NCBI GenBank assembly: GCA_014529385.2
Contig: CM043959.1
Span: 1,708,358-1,768,357, forward strand
From: Adiantum capillus-veneris
Lineage: Eukaryota > Streptophyta > Polypodiopsida > Polypodiales > Pteridaceae
Length of the DNA: 60,000 nucleotides
Direction of reading: 5' to 3'
Both the position numbers and the translations under genes were made by a program. Of this stretch, positions 48,049-59,800 are shown in pieces. The notes below the pieces were generated by a model that was not told the DNA's origin, made no database searches, and was given only the letters and a program-made list of their open reading frames with translations. Every line of letters starts with the position of its first letter. Position 1 is the stretch's first letter.

Positions 48049-48333
48049 TTAGCCATGACAACAGTCAAGCACAATGTGTTTCTCGTGAATTTTCTCACCC
48101 ATCTGAAGGTCTTGTGCACAGGGCTTCATAAGGGCAAAACATTTGACATACATATCGACCAAAGCATTGTCAAGCACAACATGTTTCTCCAACAACCCCT
48201 GATTAACAATCTCATTGTGAATTCCGTTACGCACGTGAAGGTCTTGCATAAGGCCACATGCGATTGCATTTTGGAGGAAGAACTCTTTGCATCTGATTAC
48301 AACAACTGCCCATAGCTTCCTTGCGACAACCAT
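48049..48333 (-). pseudogene. PPR protein scrap
   Basis: The minus strand reads NAIACGLMQDLHVRNGIHNEI, GLLEKHVVLDNALVDMYVKC and, after a shortened linker, LQMGEKIHEKHIVLD. This is the wording of plant PLS-type PPR proteins (a repeat with xNALVDMYxKC). Only about one and a half repeats survive, with no start, no C-terminal E/DYW domain and no neighbouring repeats, so it is a fragment. Confidence 0.65.
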
Positions 48334-49851
48334 GTTGGTTATGTTCTTCAGAAGTGGACGATGAGTCTAATGTTTTGACCTCTTCGCCGGCTTTTACTCC
48401 TCTGCAGCTACTCGTGAGGATGCAGCAAAAAATTGGTATAGCCAAGAGGGTTATCCAACTGCAGCAAGTTTGCCATGGATTTCTGTGGTGGCTTTGCTGT
48501 CTTGGCATATGCTTTTACAACAGCACATGTTTTAACATTAATGCAACAGGTCGACGTTTGCATGTCTTTGGCATTTGCTTCTACGACAGCATGTGATGCC
48601 TTATTTTAACATGAATTCAACAGGGCAACATTTACAGCAATGATTTATTTTAACACAGATGCAACAGCGCGATGTTTTTTCTTTTCTGCAATGATAGTAT
48701 TATATAAACGACTACGTGAGGCTGCTGGCCATCTGATTTGAGTCACGGGCAATGGCCCAATGGAGGGCAACCTTTCGCCCTCCAGGTTGGCCAATTTTAG
48801 ACCACCACTATTTTCCCTCTTCAAAGTACTGTACTTCTCCTTGTGAAAAGGCCTGCCTACACACACAGGGCTTTAAAATTCACATTTGAAATACCACTCG
48901 CGTAGTTTCATATAATTCCATCTTTTGCTGCACGCTTGTAAAAGGAGGGCAACATGTATGCCACCTCTTACATGCTAAGTACGCTGTATGACAATATTGC
49001 ACATGTGAATCTTTGTAGCCTTCAGGCAGTTAATCATTGAATAGCAGAACAGCTAGTACATGAATATGGAACAGATTAGAATGCAATGACTTCATATGCA
49101 TCTGACCACATGCTGTGAATCATAAAGAATTTTAAAGAGTATCAATGAAGTGCATCTGGAGTAAACAAGATGAAATCCGTGGCAAATTAATCACAATCCA
49201 TGAGCCAAACCAATCCATAGTAGAGTTGACCACAGCTTGCATTTATACACCACAAGAATTAAGCACCACATTATAGATGGCATTTAGCCAAATTCTGTAT
49301 CTTTCCTAATCTTGCTAGCTTGAAACACCTTTGTACAGTCAATTTCATGTCAGCTCCACTCACTATTTCGCATTCAAAAACATAACATGGGTTCCATATC
49401 ATAATCGCCTGAAGCCAATCGAAACAACAGAACACAAGTTCTCGCTAAAGAAATGGGATATCTTTAGGATACACTACGATAATGTCTTTACCAATGAGTG
49501 CATGCTGACGCTGAGCCTCCTTTTGAATACATGAATGATAAAATCTCTTTTTACATGAAAGTTCTTACAACACCATAGTGAATTTTTTTGCTATAGTAAA
49601 ACGACTTTGCTCATTAAACTTGAGCAAAGTGTAATTTTCACCATTTTACCATACACTAAGCAAGTATGAGAATACTAGAGAAGCCCATTTGAACAGCTTA
49701 TAAACTGTTTATTCTGTTTCATGAAGGCCGATTTCTGGAATTATTGCCCAAATGTTGTCAAGCAAGCGACCCCAAAGGCAAAACCCCCCAGGGCAAACAA
49801 AATTGGTGCTTGCATATACAAAATTATGACCTTCTAATCTATGCTTCAGAT
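48334..49851. other. Non-coding stretch downstream of the E2 gene
   Basis: No recognised gene or domain. The part nearest 49,852 is the 3' flank of the E2 gene. I did not find a clear polyadenylation signal. Confidence 0.45.
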
Positions 49852-51287
49852 TTACACATCCAATAGAAGCCGTCGAGGATCTTCAACAACTTCTTTGATA
49901 CGGCCTAAAAAGTAGACAGCTTCTCTTCCATCAATGAGTCGATGATCATAAGTCAACGCGATGTACATCATAGGCCTGGCCACAATGCTGTCCTTCACCA
50001 CCATCGGTCTTTTTTGTATTGCGTGCATACCTAAAATTGCAGACTGACAACATACAAAATATTCAGTCCGACATACATAGAAACCCAGAGGGTCTCATCC
50101 CAAGAAAGCAACACAAGGACATAAAGTCATGAGAACTCACTTGAGGCGGGTTGATGATAGGAGTACTTAGAAGACTACCATAGACACCACCGTTGGATAT
50201 GGTGAAAGTTCCACCTGCCATCTCATCAATGGAGATGGTTCCATTATTAGCCTTTGTTGCTAACTCATTAATAGTCTTCTCTATTTCTGCAAAATTCATC
50301 TTCTCTACATTCCGAACGACTGGCACCACAAGACCCTGTATACATGCCATATAAACGTTGCAGATAGTCAAACAAGGTAAAGTGTTGCTGCACTTTGCAC
50401 ACAGTACGGCACTAATAGCAACAAACAAATCAAGCACCTTTTTGGTACCAACAGCTATGCTTATATCAACGTAATCCCTATAAATAATATTGTCCCCATC
50501 AATAACTGCATTAACTACAGGTTGTTGTTGAAGAGCGCTCACAGCTGCCTGAAATCAATGTAAGCAAGCAAATGTAAAAACTGCTGCTTGACTAGAACCA
50601 AAAGGAAGAAAAATTCACTGGAGTTCAGAACACTTACCTTCACAAAACAAAACATGAACCCCATCTTTAGACCATGCTTCTCAAGAAACTTTTGATTGTA
50701 TTGGGAACGGAGCTCCATCAAGTTGGTCCTGCCCATTGACATGCATTAGGGTTGAATTCGTAGCATTGATCTTCCTGTGAACTTAAGACTAAAAAGAGTA
50801 ACATACATGTCAATCTCATTGAAAGTTGTCAAAAGGGCAAAAGTGTTCTGTGAGTCCTTGAGCCTTGTGGCTACACGTTTTCGCAGCATTGTCATAGGGA
50901 CCTACAGCAATTTGCCCCCAAATATGTGGTTGTACAACTAAACAAGAAGTAACCCTGTAGGCAACAAAAGGTTCTCATATAGACTCATACCCGTCTTTCT
51001 CTTTCCTTTGGTGGGAGTTGTGGTTCTGTTGCTTTTGCAACTTGAGATGGAGCCAGCTCCGAAGTACGAGACGGACGCGGGGGTGCAGGGCTTGATGAGG
51101 CTGCAGGAGCGGCTGCTGCCCCATCTGATTTTGATGGCCTTTCAGATTTTACTTCTTTACTCAGTGCAGGTGATGCCTTCGTTTCAGAAGGTTTACCCTG
51201 AGCGTCAGTTGCGACATCTGCATCCCCTTCCACGACAACTGCAACAACATCTTTAACCTTGACAGTATCCCCTGGCTTCACCAGTAT
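49852..51287 (-). CDS. DLST: 2-oxoglutarate dehydrogenase E2 (dihydrolipoyl succinyltransferase), six 3' exons
   Basis: Transfers the succinyl group from lipoate to CoA in the mitochondrial 2-oxoglutarate dehydrogenase complex of the TCA cycle. Exons on the minus strand: 51,287-50,991, 50,901-50,807, 50,728-50,638, 50,548-50,438, 50,335-50,141 and 50,043-49,852 (stop TAA). All junctions are GT-AG and in phase, giving 326 residues from introns of 78-102 bp. Exon 1 starts [13 protein letters not shown], the end of a lipoyl domain, then an Ala/Pro/Ser linker, then [12 protein letters not shown], where the catalytic domain begins. Later landmarks are [44 protein letters not shown] and [12 protein letters not shown], whose His and Asp are the acyltransferase active site. 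The 5' exons (transit peptide and the DKV lipoyl-lysine motif) are not found upstream. Either a large TE-filled intron separates them or the gene is truncated. The open frame suggests it is functional or recently so. Confidence 0.92.
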
Positions 51288-51340
51288 CTGCATAATTTTA
51301 ATTGAGCTTCTTAAAACACTGAATGATCAAGCCATGCAGT

Positions 51341-51637
51341 CATTGAATATTGTTAAGAGAATTGCATAAAATTCTAGGAAATTTCCTTGATGCTAAAGAC
51401 CAATCCCCCTCGTGGAAATATGACATTTGACTCTTCCTTGAAATTGAATGCTTCAAGAAGACAAGCTGTATAAAATTTGAACCCAGTGCTCAATGTCATG
51501 GCCGATAAGAAAATTAAAAATTCCGCAATGCAATGTACTGACCCCATGCCCAGCATTCATTGAATATTGTTAAGAGAAATGCATAAAATTCTAAGGTAAA
51601 TTCCTTGAGAGCTAAAGATCAACCACCTTGTGGGAAA
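51341..51637. repeat. Local duplication, copies 217 bp apart
   Basis: CATTGAATATTGTTAAGAGA starts at 51,341 and again at 51,558. About 75 bp is alignable in each copy, with several differences. It lies immediately upstream of the first visible E2 exon and next to the gypsy relic that starts at about 51,640. Confidence 0.75.
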
Positions 51638-51639
51638 AC

Positions 51640-52195
51640 TGCCAATAAGGTTCCGCCTATCTTGCGCACCAAGGACGAGACCTTTCAGGCATATATCATT
51701 TTGCAAAGGATCTAGCCACATCATTTACCAAGGTTAAAGAGGCTTTGCAGAAGTCTCAATGATGACATAAGAAAGCAGCAGGTAAGCATCAACGCCGCGG
51801 GGGGGGGGGTATATGTCACAACTTGGTGATGTGGCACAAGCTAGCTGTATGGGAAGGGAGAGGGAGAGCCAACCCAAGAGCAGCCACACCACACCATACA
51901 GTATTGCTAACGTGGCCGATGGGCGTTGGGCGCTCTGAGGTTTTCGGTGTCAGATCTTGAAAGCATCAACTTTCAGAGCTTTTTGGGCACCAGTTTTTGA
52001 TAGTAGATGCATTTGGGCATCTCCAAAACCAAGAGGCAAAGGGCCTTGAAACATGTGCCATGGGGGAGCCTTTTTACTCATCAGTTTGCAGAGTGGGCTC
52101 TCCCCGGCCATTGTACACACAGCTAGAGAGCTTAATAAGGGGCGCTTACATTAGGGGCCAGTGCGTCCAAGTGGGGAACTCCACCTCACTTTGTC
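51640..52195 (+). mobile_element. Gypsy relic: integrase tail and LTR
   Basis: About 51,645-51,790 reads PPILRTKDETFQA and FTKVKEALQKSQ, matching the integrase C-terminal segment of the element at 58,410-58,515. A GGGGGGGGGGTATA tract then leads to TGTCACAACTTGGTGA at 51,814, which is the LTR start seen again at 53,688. GGGGAACTCCACC near 52,173 corresponds to the shared downstream LTR motif. The far LTR end was not fixed. This old copy lies upstream of the E2 exons, on the opposite strand to them. Confidence 0.65.
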
Positions 52196-52959
52196 TTGTC
52201 TCAACTATTTAGTCTCTCCCTTTCAGTCCAGTTCACGGTGTTGTTCTTCTATCTTACTGTCTTGTCGGATGACTTGCCAGTTACAGCCTCTCTTCTTCTC
52301 TCCTCTGCATTTACTCTTACTCTTAAACCCACCTGTAGACTCCTCGAGAGTCTCATGCGCTCCTACTCCACTACTGCTTGTTCTTCTCTTCAATCACCTC
52401 CATCAGGTGTACCAAGTTGCAGATTTCTCCCACAAACAAGCAACGATCTGGTAATGCAATGAAGAAACCCTCCTAGTGATTGCTCGCCATGTATGGCCAG
52501 GAGGGCAATGTAGCAAAGAGGGTCCATAACCATAGACTGGTTGATCACCCTTAAGGAGAGTGGAATCGGATTTCTATTACTGCAATTCCCCAAAGACCAG
52601 AAAATGGGCCAAGGACAGTACGAAGCTAGATACATGAGCAGGCATTAACCCAGATCTCTGACTCTATGACCTCACCCCGCTGTATGTAAGCTGTCACCTC
52701 ATCTATATATGGACCCAGAGAGGATTGGGGGCATTGGGCAGGTGATACTTAACGCCAATCGTGGTTGCAATCTTGTCGGATAATGCACCAGGGCATCGAG
52801 CTCTACCTTCTTTCCGCTCCTATAGTCCATATCTCCCCATCAGGAGGTCTTCACACATTGTGCTAGCAATCTTGTCTGATAATCCACCAGGGCATAAAAC
52901 TCTACCATCCTTTCGGTCCTAGATCCCCATATCACCTTTGATAGCATCCCGGTCATAAG
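52196..52959. other. Unassigned stretch with a 98-bp duplication
   Basis: No coding domain. GCAATCTTGTC(G/T)GATAAT(G/C)CACCAGGGCAT occurs near 52,767 and 52,865, with similar following text (CTCTACC, CCATATC). It may be internal repeat structure of an LTR or of downstream gypsy debris. Confidence 0.4.
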
Positions 52960-53480
52960 CCTCTGAAAAAGACATTCACTAGGTACTACATCAAACGTTG
53001 TGCGAAAAGATAACTCTGACCTTAACATGCTCTATTAGACATCTAAGTGTGAATACATAGTGTAATCACTTTCCGCAAGGGATCGGATGGAAACACAGAG
53101 ATGATTGCAATCTACACACTTTAGCACTTCAAAACACTTGAATAACTGTGAAAGAAAGAGAGAGTAGACGACACGACTTGGCGGAGTTCCGAGCCAAGAC
53201 GCACTGGCGACGCCCCTTTCGGTATTTCTTTATTATTACACTTCGCAAAGTACAACTCCTAAGGGTCAAACTCTCTCCAAGACTCTACCTCCTGATGCTC
53301 TCCGGGAAAGTGGCCCTCTAGGCACTTATAAATGTAGAAGGGATGCCCAAAAGCTTAAGCCTTAAAAGCACTTGATCCTAAAAACATCTGCACCTAAAGC
53401 TAGCGCGCCAATCTGCCACTTTTAGCCAATTTGGCCAGCGCAATTTGCAAAAATCTGTACGACTGCCAAGTCAACATGCT
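52960..53480 (-). mobile_element. LTR relic, minus orientation
   Basis: The minus strand carries GAAATACCGAAAGG at 53,228-53,215 followed by GGAACTCCGC near 53,190. The same pair, in the same order, occurs in the plus-strand LTRs at 54,775-54,824 and 59,647-59,706. Its borders are not clear. Confidence 0.5.
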
Positions 53481-53687
53481 CTACGCAATTTTTAAGTGTG
53501 TGGGTGTCTTCTACTAAGTTAGCCCCTCGGAAACTTAAAATCTCACAATTCATGCAACTGAAAATCTCACAACCATTCAATCGTGCATTCTTGAGTCATG
53601 ACGGCCGTGCACACATAAAGGAGATAGCTGTAGACACCTCGGGTGCATCTAAAAATCTCTCTTATGGCCAGTTTCTTACTCAATGCC

Positions 53688-54568
53688 TGTCACAACTTGG
53701 TGACGTGGCTGCCCAGTATACACACACACACCCTCTGGCTAGAAACAGAAATGCTGACGTGGTTGGCTGCCGGCAGGGCTAACACGTGGCTGCCTGTACG
53801 GACGCCCGGAAATCGCGGCGGGATTTACGGTAGCAGGAAAAAAGCAAGGAATTGCAGCAGCTTTTGCTTTTGCTACGCAATTGGAGAGAGAGATAAAGGG
53901 CTCTTTTGTTTTGCTTTATTTCCGAGAGAGAGAAATGAAATGAAATGTTATATTAACGTCTTCAAAAGGCCAAAGTGACCTATGAGACCAGAAAGTTACA
54001 ATGTGGTGGATCTGATACAAAGTCAGAGTCAGAGTAACAAGATGACAAAAATGAAATGACAAATGTCACAATAAAATACTATGGAATCCTAAACTACTAG
54101 GTGCAAACTACGCAGCTAGCTTGGATAGCTAGATCACAAGAGATCCAGCATCGGTCGCTGGCGGATCTCATCAATCTCCTCCATGGTCAGTAGTTTGACC
54201 GAGCGTCGTGCATGTCGAGCCAAAGTAATCCGAATCCTCTGATGCAGCCTCCGCCGATGCTGTGTAGTCCTCTGCAGTCGTGGGCGTCTGGATCTCCCCA
54301 GCTCAGTCGCTCGGTCGATCAGTGTGCCTCTGGTGTGAGACGACGAGCTGTGCTGTGGTAGTGACTCCTCCGAGCGTCCAGTGGCAGCTCTAAAGAAATC
54401 TGTGATCTGTCTCTGAGACTGGCTAGCCTGTCCTCTCATCAGGCTCTCTCTGTGTCTGCGTAGCTTGAGCAAAAACAAACCCAAGCATCTCCGATCCTCG
54501 TACTGCATGACTCTAGAGAATGGTCCAAAGCCCTCTCTGAACAAGCAATGGAAGTGGCCTCGTATCTC

Positions 54569-54610
<42 letters not shown>

Positions 54611-54920
54611 TTGTGAGAGATAGAGGGCTTTTGATTTTTCAGCTTTTGGGCTCTGCTTTTGGCATCCCTTGTAAACATTTAAATAAGTAGTCAGGGCCTC
54701 ACAATCTGGACGTAGAGTCTGAGAGTGAGCGTCTGCCTACTCTCTTGTACTTTGAACACAGATTAATACAAAAAGAAATACCGAAAGGTCTTTGGGGACA
54801 GTATCTCTAGACACGGAACTCCGCAGGCGGGCCAGTGTCGAATCAATTGTGAACTGTTTTGAAGTGATTTATTGTGGTGTCGTAGTAGATTCTTGACTTG
54901 GAGAGTCCAAGTTTGTTACA
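53688..54920 (+). repeat. 5' LTR of the plus-strand gypsy element
   Basis: Starts TGTCACAACTTGGTGA, contains a GA run at 54,573-54,606, the conserved GAAATACCGAAAGG (54,775) and GGAACTCCGC (54,815), and ends TTTGTTACA one base before the primer site. At 1,233 bp it is longer than its relatives (start-to-motif spacing about 1.1 kb against about 0.55 kb in the 59,101 LTR). An insertion in the middle is therefore likely, perhaps the stretch with the 136-codon antisense frame at 54,134-54,544. Confidence 0.75.
54573..54606 (+). repeat. (GA)n microsatellite in LTR
   Basis: A 34-bp GA run within the 5' LTR. Confidence 0.95.
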
Positions 54921-55760
54921 ATGGTATCAGAGCACGGCCGATTTCTCTCCTACAGGAAATCCGATCCTTTTTACGCGGCACTTGTGGCTTCAGACAGAGA
55001 TCAGTCGACTTCCTCTGCATCCGGGGATGCAGAAAAACATCACAACGAAGATTCACACGAGGAGTACGGCCCGCCTCGGCCTTCTCAGGCGGAGCTCGAA
55101 GAGATGGAGCGTCGACGATTGATCGGCGATGCAACAAAGATGATGCTTAATTTTGCGAAGGCTACAGTGGACGCTTATTGCGAGAGATTTTGGAGCTCTT
55201 TTCTACCCGCCTCTTCATTTAAGAAGATCTCGTTCAAGGAACAGATTGAGCGGTTTACCTTGGGTCTTCCTACAGAGATCCAAGATCACTGCTTGAAACA
55301 AAAGTCAGCTTCCATTCAGGAGTTGATGAGTCATGCGAAACGGGGTTTCGCCATTCACTTGGGGGCAGTTTGACCTATCCCACATATGAAATCATGACGC
55401 AAAGGGCTGAACAGACTTCGACAAATGAAAGTAGAAAGACAAAGAGCAACCCAGGAAAGAAAGAAAAATGCACGACCCAAACTCACTCCTCAAGAGAGAG
55501 CTCTCTACATCAAGGAGGGGAAGTGCTTTGGATGCGGGGAAACTGGGCATATCTCCGTGAAGTGCCCTAAAAAGGCACAGAAAGAACAGAACGACAAGGA
55601 CGATGAGAGGCCTGAGAGTTCGAGTGCAGCGGAGGACTGTGGCAAAAAAGGTAAGATGAAAACAGGACTGGTTCCAGATTGCGTGGGTACTGATCCCAAC
55701 ACGTTGGACAAGAGTACAGAACTTTGCCGAGCTTGGGGCGAGCTTGGGGCAAAGTGAAAG
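54921..55760 (+). pseudogene. Gypsy gag with zinc knuckle
   Basis: Gag packages the element RNA. The frame 54,921-55,373 ends in FKEQIERFTLGLPTEIQ and SIQELMSHAKRGF, typical of the end of the retrotransposon gag domain. After a stop at 55,371 the same frame gives LTPQERALYIKEGKCFGCGETGHISVKCP, a complete CCHC knuckle (55,532-55,570). The gag domain is shorter than usual, so an internal deletion is likely. Confidence 0.85.
54922..54933 (+). promoter_or_regulatory. Primer-binding site of the plus-strand gypsy
   Basis: TGGTATCAGAGC, complementary to initiator Met-tRNA, lies 1 nt after the LTR end. An ATG overlaps it (54,921) and opens the gag frame, although the genuine start may lie further in. 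Confidence 0.92.
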
Positions 55761-55769
55761 ACCAAGAAG

Positions 55770-57530
55770 CCAAGGCCAACTTCATTTCACCGGAACTGAC
55801 GGCGCGGGAGGCAGTTCTAGCGGCACCCGGCAAGGACGTAGCCATTACACAGGTCATTGGCAAACTTCGGTTGCATTGTTAGGGGTATTCATGAGGACTT
55901 CTACATAATGCCTTTGGAAGGTTGTGATGTTCTCTAGGGAATTCCCTGGTACCACAAGAACAACGCCATGGTCGACTACCGTGCGAGGAAAGCGACTTTG
56001 ACCACAGAGAAGGGCAGAACCATTGTACTCGATGTAAAACTTAAGGGCGAGTCTATCCCTATTGTATCGGCTTCGGCCATTTCAAAATTAATGAAATCCA
56101 ATCTATTTGTTTGCTCAATCTTTTTGAAAGAGTTGAGTGATGAGGATAGGACAAATATGTCTGAACTTGATAAAGAACGTCAAGATTTTCTCCACTCTCA
56201 TGCCGATTGCTTCTCAAAGGGCCTGCCACGCGAGTTACCACCCGCTCGTCATGAAGATCATACCATTGATCTGATACCTGGAAGCACACCACTGAACCGG
56301 CCACCTTAGCGTGCGAGTGGAGCCCAGAACGAAGAGATTATGAATCAGGTGAAAGACCTCTTGGAAAAGGGTCTTGTCCAGCCTAGTACCTCACCGTACT
56401 GCTCTCCAGTGTTGTTGGTTTTGAAGAAAGACGGATCTTGGAGAATGTGCATCGATTATAGAGCTCTCAACAAAATCACCATCAAGAACAGATTTCCGAT
56501 TCCTAGAATCCATGATATACTTGACCGACTTCAAGGATCCTCGTGCTTTAGCAGGATCGACTTGAAAAGAGGATATCATCAAATCCGAATCACGCCGGGA
56601 GATGTCTACAAGACAGCCTTTCGGACGACTTTTGGGTTATTTGAGTCTTTGATGATGCCTTTGGCCTAACCAATGCTCCTGCGACATTTAACCAGATGAT
56701 GGACAGGATTTTTTGAGAGTATAGACTATTTGTTGGCACTTTCTTTAACGATATCATTGTTTTCTCCAAGGATGAGGCAAAACACAGAGAACATCTGCTT
56801 CAAGTCTTTCAGCCTTTCACGCATTACGAGATCACAAGTTGGTGATTAATGCGAAGAAAAGTGAATTTTTCCTACCAGAGATACCTTTTTGGGACACATT
56901 GTGTCAGCAGTAGGAGTGCAGATGGATCCGGCCAAGATAGAGACTATCCGTGGTTGGCCAGATTTGAAGAATGTCCATGAAGTCAGAAGCTTCTTGGGAT
57001 TGTGCTCGTACTACAGGCGGTTCATTAGAAAGTTTGCAAAGGTTGCTTCCCCTTTGCATATCTTGACACAAAGGAGTCCCTTTCTCGTGGGGACCCACAA
57101 AGGTGACTGCATTTCAATCTTTGAAAGAGAAATTGACTACGGGACCAGTTTTGACTTTGCCGGACTTGTAGAAGTCATTCGAGGTATATTGTGATGCTTG
57201 TGGTCGTAGTCTGGGTGCGGTCTTAATGCAAGAAGGCCATGTCATTGCTTACGAGAGCCGATTGTTCTCAAGGCCAGAATTGACAGCACGGATTTATGAG
57301 AAAGAGCTTTTGGCGGTTATCCATGCTCTTACTCAGTGGCGGCAATACCTACTCGGAGCAGATTTTACTGTCTTTACAGACCATCAGAGTTTACGCTACT
57401 TCTTGTCACAGAAGCAACTATAGGAAAAGCAGATGCGGTGGGCGAATATCTTGTCATAGTTTCACTTCCAGATTGTCCATCTGTAGGGACAGAAGAATTT
57501 GGAGACAGATGCTTTGTCTCAAAAGCCGTT
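55770..57530 (+). pseudogene. Gypsy protease remnant, reverse transcriptase and RNase H
   Basis: ANFISPELTAREA (55,772-55,808) is the sequence normally just after the protease DTGA, but the catalytic motif itself is not recognisable. GIPWYHKNNAMVDY follows, then [43 protein letters not shown] and [13 protein letters not shown] of RT (56,270-56,585). After a shift at about 56,665 come [14 protein letters not shown] and VGTFFNDIIVFS at the catalytic loop, where YLDD has become FFND. RNase H shows VYCDACGRSLG, YEKELLAVIHAL and FTDHQSLRYF (57,185-57,420), with stops beyond. The loss of the first loop Asp shows the polymerase was dead before or besides the frameshifts. Confidence 0.85.
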
Positions 57531-58936
57531 GGTTCTGGCTATTTCCGCGATACATCATCGGAGCTTCGGCGATATGGTCGATCAGTATGCCACAGCAGAT
57601 ACAAATTTTGCAGACATTTCACACGGATACGGGATGGGGAGACAATAGCGAGATATTCCATTCGGGATGGCTACTTGATGAGGAAAACCATGTTGTGCGT
57701 AACACAGTCGTTGAGGGAAAAGGTTATGACTGAATGCCACTATCCACCTTCTACGGGTCACCGCGGCATTGCTACCACCTTGAAAGGGGTAGAGAGATAC
57801 TTCTTTTGGCCGAGACTCAAGAAGGATGCGGACGAGTTTGTGCGCAGTTGCTTGGTATGCCAGAAGGCCAAGTTTGACACGCATAAAGCACAAGGATTGT
57901 TACAGCCTTTGCCCATACCCACCCGCCCCTGGGAAAGTATTGCAATGGATTTTTTTTTCATTTTTGATCTCCCGAGAACACGGAGTGGTCACAATGGTAT
58001 CTGGACTGTTATTGACAAATTTAGCAAGCAAGCTCATTTCATTCTAGTGAAGAAAACAGTCAAGCCGGATCACTTAGCGAGACTGTTTGTGGCCCAGATC
58101 TTTAGATTACATGGCATGTCCGAGACGATTGTATCCGACAGGGACCCCAGATTTACGAGTTTGTTTTGGAAGGCAAGTTGGGAGAACATTGACACGCGGT
58201 TGCAGTTCTCGTCATCTTTCCACCCGCAAACTGACGGACAATCTAAGATTGCCAATTCAGTGGTTTTAGATTTATTGAAGTCTTATATCTCAGATCAGAA
58301 GACTCAATGGGAAAAGCATCTACCTTTGGTGGAATTTGCCTACAATAACATTACAATCTTCGACGGGGAAGGCGCCATTTGAGATGATTTAAGGTGCGTT
58401 GAAGGTTCCACCCTTCCTAAGCACGAAAGATAAGATTTTTGAAGCTGATGAGTACACGCGTGACTTGGACACGGCTTTTGCCAAGGTCCGCAAGGCTTTG
58501 CAAAAATCTCAGGAAAGACAGAAAAAGGCAGCGGATCGCCATCGTCGCGATTTGAAATTGAAGGAGAATGATTGGGTGCTCTTACGTTTTGAGAAGGCAT
58601 GCCTGAGAAAGAAGAAGGGAAAGGAGAGGCTTTTTTCCAAAGCTTAGTATGAGATACTACGGACCTTTCCAGATCTCTGAAAAGATCAATGATGTCTCCT
58701 TCACACTGAAACTCCCTGACACTTGGAGGATTCACAATGCATTTCATGTGAGTCTCTTGAAACCTTTTAAAGGTGATGTGCCCGAAGATGGGGAGCCTGA
58801 TGAGCAACCCGAAGTGGAAGAAAACGAGGAGATCCTTGTTCCTGAACAGATTTTGGCACATAAGGACAAAAAGAATAAGAATAAACATGTATTATTTGCA
58901 AACAGTGATTGCATCTCAGATTTCATAGCAAAATAA
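57531..58936 (+). pseudogene. Gypsy integrase with altered DDE motif
   Basis: Zinc module HYPPSTGHRGIATTL and CLVCQKAK (57,738-57,870). Core with ESIAMDFFFIF (first Asp), ETIVSDRDPRFTS (second Asp) and TDGQSKIANS (58,231-58,260), where the third acidic residue, normally Glu after GQS, is Lys. The C-terminal part (58,399-58,936) holds [25 protein letters not shown] and [14 protein letters not shown], a chromovirus-like tail. A clear chromodomain is not visible. Stops and shifts at about 58,380 and 58,646 break the frame. Confidence 0.85.
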
Positions 58937-59100
58937 AAGAAAGTGGAGCATGGGGCACAACTCAATTGTGGTACAGGAGGCTGCTCTGGTACAAGATACA
59001 ATCTCTCAAGATATTGGTGTCAAACTCACCTATCCTCACTACGTGTTAGGTATTCCTCTTTGAAAGATTAGGCTACGAAGCATGTGGTTCCCATATCATC

Positions 59101-59800
59101 TGTCACAAATTGCTGACGTGTCAAGCCACTAAAACCTAGAGCCGACTTGTAGATCTCGACCGAGGGGCCTAAACCCTAAAACCAAAAAAGTAGCAGAAGA
59201 CGTTTTCACCAACTTACAGGCTCTTGCCAAGTGCGCCTAAATTTGAAGAAGTTTCCACCAAATTATGGAACCCAGTCCGATGGGGCCCAAGTGGCTAGGA
59301 TTAAAATAAAGCAAGACCCACACAGACACACACACACACTCAAACCAAATTGCGTGGAGAACTGATGACGTGGCATGAGTATACGGCAATCCCAAATTTT
59401 GCGTTGACTTGCTAACGTGGCAAAATAAACAGGTCCCGTAAAACGCGCTGACAGTGCTGACATGGCAGTTTGCAATGGCTGCTTTTGGGAGGCCAGATGC
59501 TTTTAGAACATGAATGCTTTTTATGTAAATTGCTTTTAGAGGCCAGAGGCCTTTAAATATGACCCATGGGCTCTCACTCTGACAGTCTACCCGCGGGAGA
59601 TGCACAGCAGAGCCATGGGAGTTGTACCTTGTTGAAGCAACATAAAGAAATATCGAAAGGGGTGCAAGGGTTTGGGGCCAGTGCTGTCTTGGAATGGAAC
59701 TCCGCCACTCCCCGTCTTGTGTGTCGTGCATCTCTTTCACGTCAGTTGTTATTTTAAGTGCTTAACGTTGTTCGATCTATTCTTTTCCGTTGGCAAGTGT
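59101..59800 (+). repeat. LTR-like sequence downstream of the gypsy pol
   Basis: Starts TGTCACAAATTGCTGACGTG at 59,101, then holds GAAATATCGAAAGG (59,647) and GGAACTCCGCC (59,696). These landmarks match the 53,688 LTR in order, but the sequence between them is very different and no polypurine tract precedes 59,101. It is a distant relative or a much-eroded 3' LTR. The end was not located. Confidence 0.5.

Noticed and set aside
51008-51256. Plus-strand frame of 82 codons
   Set aside because: Shadow of the well-supported minus-strand E2 exon at 50,991-51,287.
52181-52196. Possible lipoyl-lysine exon (ETDKV-like) of E2 on the minus strand
   Set aside because: GAGACA-A-GACAAAGTG needs an extra base removed, has no surrounding lipoyl-domain wording, and lies in LTR sequence.
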